Shown: piece by piece, positions 31,513-42,900 of the stretch
Numbering within the stretch: the first letter of the stretch is position 1
Layout: every line of letters begins with the position of its first letter
Source: Adiantum capillus-veneris
Taxonomy: Eukaryota > Streptophyta > Polypodiopsida > Polypodiales > Pteridaceae
Direction of reading: 5' to 3'
DNA: 64,000 bases
NCBI GenBank assembly: GCA_014529385.2
Contig: CM043943.1
Span: forward strand, 155,281,092 to 155,345,091
Notes under the pieces: generated by a model
Databases searched by the model: none
Seen by the model: the letters and a program-made list of their open reading frames with translations, nothing else
What the model was told of the DNA's origin: nothing
Made by a program: the position numbers and the translations under genes

Positions 31513-32080
31513 TGTAGCCGGCTTGGACACTCCAAGCGAGAAACCAATAGCAACACACAAAAGAAACTTCATAATCATTGACCTTTAATGGAGAGAGAGA
31601 GAGAGAGAGCCCGGCGGAGTTCCATGCCCAGAGGTATTGGCCCCAAAGACTGGCGCCCCTTTCGGTATTTCTTTTTATATTAATCTTTGAGCAAAGTACA
31701 ACTCCCGCGGGTGCTCGCTCTCAGACTTTGCATCCAGATGTCCTGAGAAGTGAGCCCCTTGGGTCACTTATAAAGGTTACAAGGGATGCTAAAAGCAGAG
31801 CCCCAGAAGCATTAAACTCAAAAGTAATTATGCCCCAAAAGCATCTTATTAAAAATCTGCTAGTAAAAAGCAGCAGCGCTGAATGCAGAAATCCGTACAA
31901 TGCCACGTTAGTCAGCCAGCGCGTTTTCCGGGCATCCGTACAGCAGTCAGCGTAATTTGCGGTCGTCCGTACAGCAACCACCTCAGCATGCTCTTCGCTT
32001 AAATTTTAATGGCCTAGGTGTCCTCAGGCCCCTCGGCAAAGGTCCATAAGTTGGACATGCCACGTCATCAATTTGTGACA
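31513..32080 (-). repeat. T3 5' LTR
   Basis: The 568-bp LTR reads on the minus strand from TGTCACAAATTGATGACG (32080) to the primer-site side at 31513. It has a (GA)n run at 31589-31608 (CT on the sense strand) and the shared core at 31640-31676, in T1 order. It has no LINE insertion. Confidence 0.88.
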
Positions 32081-32881
32081 AAAGACACCGGAAGGTAAAC
32101 ATCCAGGAACCTTTGGTTGTAGTCTTCCATGGTTTTCGTGTCAAGCATTTTCATGGTACCTCATTCTGCTAGAAACTATACTTCAAATAGGGACCTCATG
32201 TAGCGTCGAGCAAAAAGCCTGCCAAGTCTTTGGAGCATGCGGTTGGGTAGCTATGAAACTCCACCACTACATAGCATTATCCTCGCAGCTCGAGAGATCT
32301 TTGACTCTTTTGTGTAGTTTCCCATAGAAGTTGTCACATTGTTGTAGGAGCTGCAAGGCCTTCCTCCCATCTTTTACTCCAAAAAAGGTGAAAATTTTTA
32401 CTCTACTTCCACCATCCTTGAAATCCTTTGGTTGATTTGGTGCAACTCCAAGATGTGGATAATAATAGGGGAAACCATACGGACTCCAACCATTGTATCC
32501 AAGTGGAGGTGGGGGAGGTGGTGGAGGAGGTGGTTGCACTCGGTACACATCAGAGGTGATTGAACCATATCCCTGAAAACTCCCCCAATTGGAATCGAAG
32601 GCTGAGTAGGTTGTCAATTAGAAGCCCTTGTGCTTTTTCTGGTGTCGGAGGAGGAGGTACAATTTAGGGCAACACAAGAGGCAACATGTAATTCAAATAT
32701 TGTTGAAAGCTCTGCAGAGCCGGGAGATTCTGCTAAGGATGCTTCAAGAGAATATCGTGAAGCTCGCCAAAAAAGAAATTGCAACTATTATGTGGAACCT
32801 AGAAACGCCATCCTGCCTTGTTTGTTCTTGGGAGGACCAGTATGTTTTCAGAAAAGCACACCACTAAAGCTCTAATAACAC
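32081..32881 (-). pseudogene. R4: gag of a T-related element (partial) and primer site
   Basis: On the minus strand a 116-codon frame (32267-32617) has a run of ten prolines followed by LGYNGWSPYGFPYYYPHL and the gag-core entry KDFKDGGSRVKIFTFFGVKDGRKAL, equivalent to EGGAAVKFSTFSGFEDKTKAL of the G family. The primer site is degenerate: TGTTATTAGAGC on the minus strand at 32869-32880. The gag breaks off at the T3 end. Confidence 0.75.
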
Positions 32882-33562
32882 TGTAACGGGACGGCACCAC
32901 ATGCCAACTGAAGAACGGACTGAGACAAACTTTTAGCTTCAAATAACTCAACGAAAAGAAAGAGAGAATCAACACAACACAAAGTGGCAATTCCAGTTTA
33001 GACAACAATGGCCCCAAACGATGGCGCCCCTTGTGATATTTCTTTATATTGCACCTCAACAGAGTACAACTTTTGTGGCTCTGCACTACATCTCCCGCGA
33101 GTAGCATGCTAGAGAGAGAGCCCACAGCACATATTTAAGAGCCCTTGGCCTACCAAAAGCATCCCACATAAAAAGCATCAAGTCTAGAAGCTGTGGAGCC
33201 CAGTATCTAGCGCCCTCAGGGGATGTCTGTACAGCAGCACCACATGGCCAATTTTCCACAAAATGCCAGCCGTCCATACAGCAACCACATCAGCATCTTC
33301 TCTACGCAAATCTTGAGTGTGTGTGTGCGCGCGCTTTATTAAACTTGGGCCCCTCGACAAGAGTTCTGTAAGTTGACGGAAGGTTAGAATTTTTAATCCT
33401 AGCCCATTTTAATAATGGGGCCACTCGACAGGAACTTGCAGGTTGGTGAGGACTTCTTTTGCTCCTTTAGGCCCCTCGGTCTAAATCTGCAAGCTAGTGT
33501 TATGATCAGGGAGTCGTAACCCTCTGGGTCTTTAGTGGTTGACACGTGAGCAATTTGTGACA
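32882..33562 (-). repeat. R4 5' LTR
   Basis: An LTR of 681 bp runs on the minus strand from TGTCACAAATTGCTCACGTG (33562) to GTTACA (32882). It contains the shared core (33010-33046) in diverged form and a GT/GC run (33315-33334). It is longer and more diverged than the T1-T3 LTRs, so R4 is a related but separate subfamily. Confidence 0.75.
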
Positions 33563-34240
33563 ACAGACCCGAGGGACACAACTACGATTGCTATTGCTCA
33601 CACTACCAATTGCTCCTGCACATGAGACCTCTTGCAACAACTAGTCACTGAGCAAGCACGAGGACAAAAAGTCTAGATCTTCTCCTGGTAAAGGAAGACA
33701 TGCCCTGAGGATCATCGGATCTGGGACTACTCTCTGGGTGCATGGAGAGCTGACTGCAGCGGATGTGGAAGGATTGATTGGCTGCCCCTCCTCCTACACC
33801 TCTCTCCAACTGCCACTCACGGCTTGCTGCACAAAAACGCAAATGCGGGAGGCTACCCAAAACCGCTAGGGCTTCTCCCCTCCCGCCTGCTGCGTGCCGG
33901 GCTTCAAGTGCCATCCTTTTGGGACACCCAAGGGAGGCCGCCCCCCTCGGGTAATTTGCATACCATAAAGGTGCTCCCCTAGGGAGCCTGATATAGGTCC
34001 CCCTACAAAGCTGCGACCCACATGCCGAGCCCTCAAGAGCAGCAATAATAAACCCAGAAATTGGGAAAAATAGCTACAAAACAGCCCTCACTCCCTAACA
34101 CTTGTCTCTAGGAGAAACTAAGACCGACTGGACGAATCCAAAGAGATGCCATAACTCTACCAGCTCCCCCACTGGGATTTCGGTTTTCTTCATCTCCCCA
34201 CAGACGAGTAGTCAGAGGGGTGTCGTCACTGTCAAATCCA
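33563..34240. other. No recognisable gene; interior between R4 and T5
   Basis: No domain was recognised on either strand. The minus strand has an 89-codon frame at 33645-33914 (GGRGEALAVLGSLPHL) without family features. Since it lies between the R4 LTR and the T5 leader it may be T5 interior or unrelated DNA into which R4 inserted. Confidence 0.35.
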
Positions 34241-34312
34241 CTGCTAGAACCCATGTGTGGTGCCAAAAGGATCGGATCCTCCGTAGCAAAAGAATCTCAT
34301 CTCTGATACCAC
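34241..34312 (-). promoter_or_regulatory. T5 leader and primer binding site
   Basis: On the minus strand TGGTATCAGAGA (34300-34311) follows the LTR, and then the leader CTACGGAGGATCCGATCC resembles the T3 leader (ACGGAGTATCCGATCC). This is the start of a T-family element on the minus strand. Confidence 0.75.
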
Positions 34313-35429
34313 TATAACAAGCTTGGACACTCAAGCGAGAAATCAATAGCAACACATAAACAGAAACAGTAAATAATTGAATTGAAGAGAGAGAAATGAA
34401 ATGAAATGAAATGTTATATTAACGTCTTCAAAAGGCCAAAATGACCTATGAGACCAATCAGTTACAAAATAGTGAATCTAATACCATGTCTGGGTACAAA
34501 AGAACTAGAAAAGAACTAGAAGTGGAACAAAATACTACTACTACTACTACAATCTAAAACTACGTGGGTGTAGCAGCTGATACAATAGGTACCCGGTAAA
34601 CTGGATGTAACAGTGTGTGAAACAAAGATGGAAGAAATGGTGAGGATCCATCCTCATCTGCACTCTGGATGTCGAGAGAGTATGGCTCGAATCTTCTGTT
34701 GTAGTCTCCGTCGATGCTGTGTAGCTCCTCTCCTCAGTCGCGGTCGTCTGTATCTCTGTAGCTCCAATGCTCGGTCGATGAGAGTGCCAGTAGTGGTCGA
34801 ATGAGTGTGGGACGAGCTCTGCAGTGGTGGCTGCTCCTCTGGCTGTCCCATATCTAGTGAAAAGAAATCTGTAATGTGTCTCTGGGACTGCCTCTCTCTA
34901 GCTCTCCCCAGTAAAGTGTCTCTATACCTGTGTAACTCAAGTAGATATAGTCCAAGACATCTCTGATCCTCATAACTCATGACCCTAGATAGAGTCGGCA
35001 CGGAATGGTGGAGTTCCATTCCTGGATGCACTAGCCCCAAAGACACGCGTCCCTTTCGGTATTTCTATATTAATTGCTGTCACAAAGGTACAAATCCTCA
35101 AGGATCCAGCCCTCCGAGACACTGCATCCAGATGCTCTCTAGAGTGGCCCCAAAAGGACTCTTATAAACTGTACAAGGGATGTCCAAAAGCAGAGCCCCA
35201 AGAGCATGCGCAAGACTCCCAGCTTTTCAGCCAGCGCAAAACGCGGATATCCGTATAGTAGTTCCATGTGGTAACAGCCCAAAAATCACGGAATTTAGCA
35301 ACCACCTCTTACGCTTTGTATTTTTAGGGTTTAGGCCCCTCGGCCGGAGTCCATAAGTTGGTCAAAGTTAGGCTAGCAATGCCCTAACCCTCTGTCTTCT
35401 GTGTATGCCACGTCGCCAACTTGTGGACA
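34313..35429 (-). mobile_element. T5 LTR (T-family), split by a LINE
   Basis: The minus-oriented LTR starts TGTCCACAAGTTGGCGACG at 35429, has the shared core at 35028-35066 and ends at the primer site (34313). A LINE 3' fragment (34391-34991) interrupts it within its (GA)n run. Without the LINE the LTR is about 516 bp, in the range of T1-T3. Confidence 0.8.
34391..34991 (-). mobile_element. LINE-2: 3' fragment inside the T5 LTR
   Basis: The minus strand holds the last part of ORF2 ([43 protein letters not shown], and RRRLQQKIRAILSRHPECR, 34654-34990), a 3' untranslated region and the tail with TTTCATTTCATTTC, which touches the GA run GAAGAGAGAG of the LTR. It is 5'-truncated. It is the same family as LINE-1, at the same LTR position. 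Confidence 0.88.
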
Positions 35430-36878
35430 TAATCAGGCAGCTAAGTACTCTTTGTTCACAAATGAATATTTTATTTGTCCACAAGTTGGTCATTTTGGTG
35501 AAAGCTTGCTCTTGGGGCCTTGCCCCTTGACAGGCCTACTAACACTCTGACTTAGGGAGCTCCAACTCAACCATAGCTAGGCAGAGATGCAGCTGCTAGC
35601 AACCGGAAGTTCATCACTAGATCCTGTAATTTTGACCTCCACGAAGGGGACCAACATCAGCATCATTGCAGCTCAACAAGGATACAGACATACCCAGGGC
35701 CATGATGGAGGCCATTGCCTTCAAAGACCAAACGATTGCACGAGCCCGCGGCCAAGGGTGGTGCAAAGTACAGCAGTGTGGTTCTTGTGGGGACCTTTAT
35801 GGTTCAGACTCCAATTGTCTACAAGCTAAGCCCCTTAATTTTGCCTCAGCATTCTTATTCCACTGAATGTTAAAATGTAGGACCCAGGACCCTTGTTGTA
35901 TTTCTTGAACCTTCCAAGGTTGCATCCGTGCGTACATATGGATCCATACTGTGCGGTACATCCATACGGTACGGATCCATACGTACGGAAAGGTACTATA
36001 CGTGATCTTTTCTTTCTTGGAGGTTTTTTTGGAAGTATTGGACAGCCATATGAGCATGGTAGCAGCCAGTCATGGGTTGAAAGCATCCAATGCTTTACTG
36101 CATAGACTAAGACTCTCTCTTTCTCTCTCCCAATTTTGACTGAAATTATATACAAAATCAAGTGCAAAAAAGCATCTATTTCGGGGGGCCCTTGGATCCC
36201 CCTGGTGACACAAATAAATAGAGGTGGTCCAAAGACGTGGTGGGAAATTGATCAGGCTCCACTGAGAAACCAATGCTTGTCAAGCCTTAAGTCACTGAAT
36301 CATTTGTAAGTGTCTGAATCGTGCTAAAGTAGAGACTAGTGTAGCTGTGCTAGAGTCTAGTTTTGACTCTTGAAGTAAAGTATTAGTCTTGACATCTTAT
36401 GAAAATGCAGAAATATTCAATAATTTGTGTTGCGAAAACATGGTACGTACTGTACTGTACTAAAATAATACCGCGACATGCACCTTACGTACACTAACCA
36501 AACCGTACACTACATGCCTTTCCACCTTGGTTCAACCTTCACCCTATTCAAAGCCTACCCCTCAACACGACCACCGTCCCACTCCCCCCCCCACTGCACT
36601 CTTCTCAGGCTCAGCCAAATTTTCAGCAAGCAATCAAGTACCTGGAGGGCTTAAAGACAAATTAAGAAGCTGGATTTCTTGATTTCTGCTTGGCCTAAAC
36701 TGCTGATACTGCCCTTTATAGCCGAACGACTCTAAAAATTCCACTATATTACAAAACTGGTCTTATGCTTTCTAAAGTTCAAAGATTTTACATCATTTTG
36801 ATGCCCAAAGAAAAATCCGCAGGAGCTTGGTTACTTGAAGTGAAAAATTTGACATATCATGTAAGAGAAAAACACCAC
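35430..36878. other. Low-repeat region, probably TrpRS intron
   Basis: No domain was recognised. A plus-strand frame at 35666-35866 contains KVQQCGSCGDLYGSDSNC, which has four Cys but matches nothing known to me. Near 35935-36000 there is a cluster of CCATAC/GTACGG short repeats. The region begins downstream of a TrpRS donor site, and the next expected exon with a KMSAS-like motif was not found here. Confidence 0.4.
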
Positions 36879-36971
36879 CTGTAAAGCTGGGAAAAATAAA
36901 GACTCAATAAGAGCCGGCTTATGGAAACCAATGCGAGGAGCAACATCTCTAGTCATCCTAAAATAAGGATC
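36879..36971 (-). CDS. TrpRS: TrpRS exon F
   Basis: The 93-bp exon encodes [19 protein letters not shown] and [12 protein letters not shown], a very conserved part of eukaryotic TrpRS. The acceptor is TTGTTGCAG and the donor GTGGTG. In relatives the KMSAS-like loop follows directly, so the next exon must lie further left; it is not in 1-36878 as far as I can see. Confidence 0.93.
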
Positions 36972-39900
36972 CTGCAACAAAGCACCCCAACCATGGGATA
37001 TAGCAAAGAAACATAACAAATCCTGAACAAAGAGCATAATCAAAAGACAAAGCCAACCTGATCAATTGCACATGGTATAAGACAATGAATATCTCGTTTT
37101 TCACCGAAAAGATGAGGAAAAGACGTTGGGAAAGACGGAGCTGCCTGCATGACCCGTACATAGAAATTAGACACTCGCAAGCTTTCTTATCATTTCATGA
37201 AACAAAGTTGATGCACCTTATAATCTTTCGACATCCCCACTAACGTCATCAGTGTCCAATAGTGGGTGTAGAACTAGGTACCAAAATATACTCCCACACA
37301 CACACGAGCATACATCAATACAAAGATCTGCGTAGTGAGTTTCTGTCATAGCTCTAGAGATGCAGCGTAGACTCAGCCATAATGAAGCCTAGCACTAAAA
37401 GCAGCACTACGTAGGAAAATTAGCACAAAAATTGCTGATGAAGCATAATCTTGCAACGTTAGAGTGGTTCTTACTTGAAACAGCAATGGGTTAGCTGAGT
37501 TCCAGTTAATCTAAGCAAAACTTGATTGGGACGTTAAAAATAACAGAACGCAAATTTGAGAGCCGTGTCCCTTGTCCAAAAAACTATTTTGCTGCTAAAA
37601 TTGTTGCGGCAACTTCCTCCACAAAATGAAATGGAATGAAACAATTTCAGAAGGCAAAAATGACCTATAGGACCCAAAAGTAACAACCATAGTGAGACTG
37701 ACACAATTGTCTAGGACAAAAAATAGAAACTAGTGTAACTAAAAGCTGAGAAAGATGCTATACACACATCATGAGTCACGATGTGGGCAATAGGAGAGGA
37801 ACTCAAACAAAAAAAATCAAGAAAGGGTAGTGTACAAAATGAGGAGCATCTTATGATCTGTGTCATGGGTCTCCATAATATGGTGTCTACCTCCACACAC
37901 ACACACACACACACACACACAAATGAAATGAAATGAAATATTATATTAACGTCTTCAAAAGGCCTATGAGACCAATCTGTTACAAAATGGTGAATCTAAT
38001 ACCATATTTGGGTACAAAAGAACTAGATACTACTACTAGAATCCATCCTCATCTGCACTCTGGATATCGAGAGAGGATAGCTCGAATCCTCTGCTGTAGT
38101 CTCCGTCGATGCTGTGTAGCCCCTCTCCTCAATCGTGGCCGTCTAGATCTCCGCAGCTCCAGTACTCGGTCGATGAGAGTGCCAGTAGTGGTCAAATGAG
38201 TGTGGGCCGAGCTCTGCAATGATGACTGCTCCTCTGACTGTCCCATATCTAGTGAAAAGAAACCTGTAATCTGTCTCTGGGACTGTCTCTCTCTATCTCT
38301 CCCCAGTAAAGTGTCTCTATATCTGTGTAACTCAAGTAGATATAGCCCAAGACATCTCTGATCCTCATAACTCATGACCCTAGAGAAAGGACCGAAACCC
38401 TCTCTAAATAAGCAATGGAAACTGTCACGAGGACGTGGCAACTGCTAACCTTAGTTGTTGGTTTCTTTCCAATGATTTTTATTTAATTTTTGAGACCCTC
38501 TTTTTGAAATTGCAAACGGTCAAACATTGTATGGCCAATGTGAACAGTAGTTTCACCCGCAGACGGGAAGTTGGTCGGCACTGGAATTCGTATAGTAAGA
38601 GGATGTCTAGGCTCAGTGCAAGGTCCTGTAGGTCCCCCCGTCGCACTTAGCAAGTTGGTGGATACTAGGAAGTGAACTCAATAAAGGCATAAAGTCAAGG
38701 TGGGATCTACAAAAGAAAGTATCCGACAGTTGGGCCACATTGCACTTTTGGATGCGGTCCCAATGAGGATAGATGGTCAGAAGACCAAAGCAATGGAAAC
38801 ATCTCCTAAAAATTAGGGAACTGCTATTTTGGGCCGTGAAATGTCTTCGCGTCATTACCTTCGGTATGACCAGGGGAACATTTTATTACTCTGCTGCAAA
38901 GTCAACTAATGCACCAGTTGAGAGATTTTTAAACAAGAAACCCAATGCGAGGAAATTGCATGTATGAGTGCCTAGTGGCACTTTTTGGCCAATTTACCAA
39001 GTCTGGGAGAAGAGAATTCGTAAGTGACTTTTTGGAGCAGTTTTGGAGGCTAATAATTGTGATTTTCAGCCATTTCTTTGCATTTTTGAGCTTCCCGTGA
39101 CTTTACCTTGGACCAAGAAGCTCATTTTCAGCATTGGAAGGCATCAAATGCGTGTTTACAATGCTATTTTGCTGCGTTTTCAGCGATACGCAGGTTTTGG
39201 GAGCCATGGAATCTTCCCCTTTTGCATCTATTTGTTCACAGATGCATTACAGGTCAAGGGCAGAAGAGGGGGCACTCAATTTATGCTGGGGGGATACTTC
39301 ATTGAGAACCTATCATAGGTTAAGAGCTATGGAGTGCTTTCTTTCTCTCTCATGTACAATGTGGTGCTAGGAGTGATGCCTTGCACGCTACACACTGCTC
39401 TCTCTCTCCCCAATGTGCAGTTATGTGATGCCCCACAAGAGGGCTCTTCATTTGACTGACGTACAACTGTGTGGGTTCATGCTTTTGTGCCGAGGCAAGA
39501 GCCTCCTTGAGCAGGAACAAGGGTAGCTAGCTGCTACTCCAAAGCAGGCACCGGTGAGGGTCATAACCTCACCGTACAGGTGCATTTTCAGCGTTGTGTA
39601 TGCGCTGTAAATTGACTGTTTTTCAGCCATACGGACGCCAGAACTATTGGGAATAGTGCCCCACTGGCAAAGGACAGTTAGGGGATTGTTTGGGGTTGAA
39701 AACAGGGCAAAAACCAGTAAATGCAGCGTGCTGAATTTACTGTTTTTGGGCAGGAATCGGAGGGTTTATGACAGTGGATGTGAGTTCCAGCAGGGGAATG
39801 GGTTTCGCGCAAGTTTTGGGGCTGTTATGCTGCCGAAATTTGGCCAATACAGGTGGTATCTAGCGGGATACTGGTAAAGGATTCCCAAGACTCTACTTTG

Positions 39901-42900
39901 TAATTAATTTACCCTCTCAAAGTATAAAGAAATACCGAAAGGGGTGCCAATTTTTGGGGCCTATAGGTTGTCGGCGTCTGCTCGGGGCATTCTAGCTTCC
40001 GAGCCGTGTGTGTATTCAAGTGTTAATTCCCGTTGCAAGTTACCTTTGCAAAGTGCTCTGTGTGTGTGTTTAAAGTAAAGAATTTCGGGTGAAAGCCAAC
40101 GCCTACCGCCCCACCACGGGCCGGTTTCAGGAAACAGCCCAGTATCTCATAGTACACTGTGCAATGACATATGTAATGTAGCTCTGTCTCCACCTATAAC
40201 TGGCATAAGCGGCATATCCTGATGTCTGCCGATATCTCTCTAAATCTACCAGCCTCAATCTCGAGCTCGTGTGAGGATGTGCGTATCTGACCAATGGTAC
40301 ACCGCAAACCATGAGACATATGTGTGTCCATGTAGCTGGGTCGAATCACAAACCCATCTCCTGTGAGGTGGAGAAGATGCTCTGTATAGAAATCCATCTT
40401 CGTGCCCAACTCCTATGGCGGCTCTATCCATGTCCTCTTAGTATCCAGTTGGATCAGGTCCTGACAAATGAGTCCAGTAATCTCCACTCGTGTAAGAGAC
40501 ATCGAGGGTGCCTGAAGAGAGTATTGGAAAGGGGGCAGCCTGTCCATGGTGAAACCATGCATCTGAAACCATGATGTCATCTGTGCATACCAGCATGAAG
40601 TGTCTTCTGCTGCTTCCTAGAGGCCGTAATCCTGTTGCAAGTATTTGTCCACGTTAATTAGCTCCTGCTCCTCTTCCGTGCCTACTTCCTCGCAATAAAC
40701 CTCAAGTGTATTTAGCTGGTAGACGTTGTCCAAGTGAATCAAGACATGCTCCTCTTTCGCAGCTGCAGCAACTAGCTCGGCTTGGTGGTAATCCTCGAGG
40801 TCGCCGACACCAGTGGAAGACTCAAGGGCCAGTCTAGATACCAAGGGCCTCTCCATACGTCTCCAACCATCCTTGCCTACAGAAGGTCTCCATGTCTGCA
40901 CCCCATACAACATAGCTGAGGCTACTAAGGTATCAAAGAGCCATAACTTTGTTCGAGGTTCGTGCAATTGAACCTGCGAACACATCCTCTCCAAGCCTCC
41001 CAAGGCCGCAAAAGCTCTAGTCAGTCTAGTCTCTGCTGCTCTCCCCAAAGAACAGCTCGGCCCAATGAAGACAACCCCAAGGTAAGTGTATGCATCTGTA
41101 TACTCTACAATCTCTTGACCATATGTGAAAGTCGGTGTTGATCTCCTAATCCACTGTGTTGTGGTGTTAAACACCATAACCTTGGTTTACCAAGGTTTAC
41201 AAACAATCCACTATCCTCTGCAAATTTGTGTAATGCATCCAACTGTCGCTGCATACCCTCTGGTGAGTCAGAGATCAATACAATATTATCAGCATATAGC
41301 AACAATGGGATCCACGTCCCTGCCAGTTGGGCACCTCTATCACCCTCTCTGTCAATGTAATCAGACACCTCATCAACATACATACCAAATAGAGTAGGAG
41401 ACAATGGGCAACCCTGTTTCACCCAATGGTGAAGTGAACTAAATCAGATATCCCCTCCGGAGTGCATACATGTCCCATCACTGATCTGTATAGAGCCATA
41501 ATCCCCCAACACTATGAGCACCCCCATCTCCTGCAATCTGCGCATCAATCAAGATCTCGGTACTATGTCAAATGCTTTGCGGAAATCCACAAAGCTACAA
41601 TAAATCTGTCTCCCATGTGACCTGCCCTCCTCAAGGATGGCTCTGAGTGTCAGAATATGATCAAGAGTGGAGAAACCCCTCCTGAAACCGGCTTGGCCCT
41701 TTGCTCGTACACCCTCACCCTTTGCCCAATTACTCAACTCCTGCTCAAGAATGGATGCATACAACCATGCCAATGTGTGCCCAACCATAATAGTGCGGTA
41801 ATTCCCAAGCTCTGTAGGATCACGTGCTTTAAAGATAGGCACAATAGTAGACAATCTCCAAGTCTCAGGTAACCCCTCACACATAGTTGAACAACACTGC
41901 AAGAACCTCTACCAGCATATCTCTAGCATGTGTAAAGTGCTCTGCTACTAGACCATCATGATCATATGCCCTGCTGGTCCTCATCCTGTCAATGGCTCTC
42001 TTTACCATCTCAGTGGTAAAGAAGGTGCTGGTAGGTGGGCATGGCTCTGTAGGATCTGGAAGGGGATCCTGTCCAGGAACCGTATATAACGATGAGGCAT
42101 ACTGGCCCAACACATCAGGAGAAGTAATCACTGGGGGAGGGGATTGCTCATGAAAGAATCGTTATGCCTCTCGTGAGTCTCTACTCAAGAACAGCTGATA
42201 CAAGTCTCGCTCCATCTGGGCCAAGTGAGCTCGTTTCTTCCGTCGCACAAGGCGTCAGGAAGCAATCCGAGATTGTCTGTAAGTGATGACTCCTAAAGGA
42301 AGATCCCTCTGAAGCTAGGCTCTCATCTCTCTGCACTCCTCATCATACCAACTATTCTGGGGCTGAGTGTGTGGGTATGCCTCTGATGCTACACCATGCA
42401 GTGTCTCAATCAGTAAAGTGGTGCACTCCTCCATTGAGAGGCCAGGACCAGCTGTGCATAGACGGCTATAGATCTCCTCTGTATAAACTGAATCAGTCTA
42501 TGGCGTAAATGTATAACGGGTATGTGACCTACCTCCTGATGTTTGGGCTGTACTATACTAAAATGAACCAGAAAATGTCAAGTGCATGATCCACTGCTAC
42601 GCCCACTGGTCTGGCTCCCACTATGAAATCCTGAATACAAGGAATAAAGCTCAGTTGTGCCATAACATAGTCCACTGTACTGGCCCCGTGTTTGTGTGGA
42701 AAGCATGTGAAACTGGCTGCTCCAGGAAATCGTTGTAAGGCATTCAGACGGCTATAGATCTCCTCTGTATAAATTGAGTCAGTCTCTGGTGTAAATGTAT
42801 AACGGGTATGTGACCTGCCTCCTGATGTCTGGGCTGTACTATACTAAAATGAAACAGAAAATGTCAAAAGTGCATGATCCACTGCTACGCCCATTGGTCT

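Larger units (their letters stand above)
1993..32080 (-). mobile_element. T3: outermost T-family LTR retrotransposon (minus strand), split by nested insertions
   Basis: Reading on the minus strand, T3 has a 5' LTR at 31513-32080, a primer site at 31500-31511, a broken gag at 30949-31281, then solo LTR S1 with everything inside it (3018-30941), a 3' untranslated stretch (about 2364-2700), a polypurine tract and a truncated 3' LTR (1993-2349). Its own remaining internal sequence is only about 1.2 kb, so almost all gag-pol had been lost. The left terminus of its 3' LTR is missing, so no target duplication can be read. Confidence 0.75.

Noticed and set aside
33645-33914. Minus-strand frame of 89 codons as a gene
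   Set aside because: No family motif and no similarity to neighbouring elements; listed only as part of an unassigned stretch.
36301-36878. Possible next TrpRS exon with the KMSAS motif
   Set aside because: No KMSAS-like codon series or suitable acceptor was found on the minus strand.
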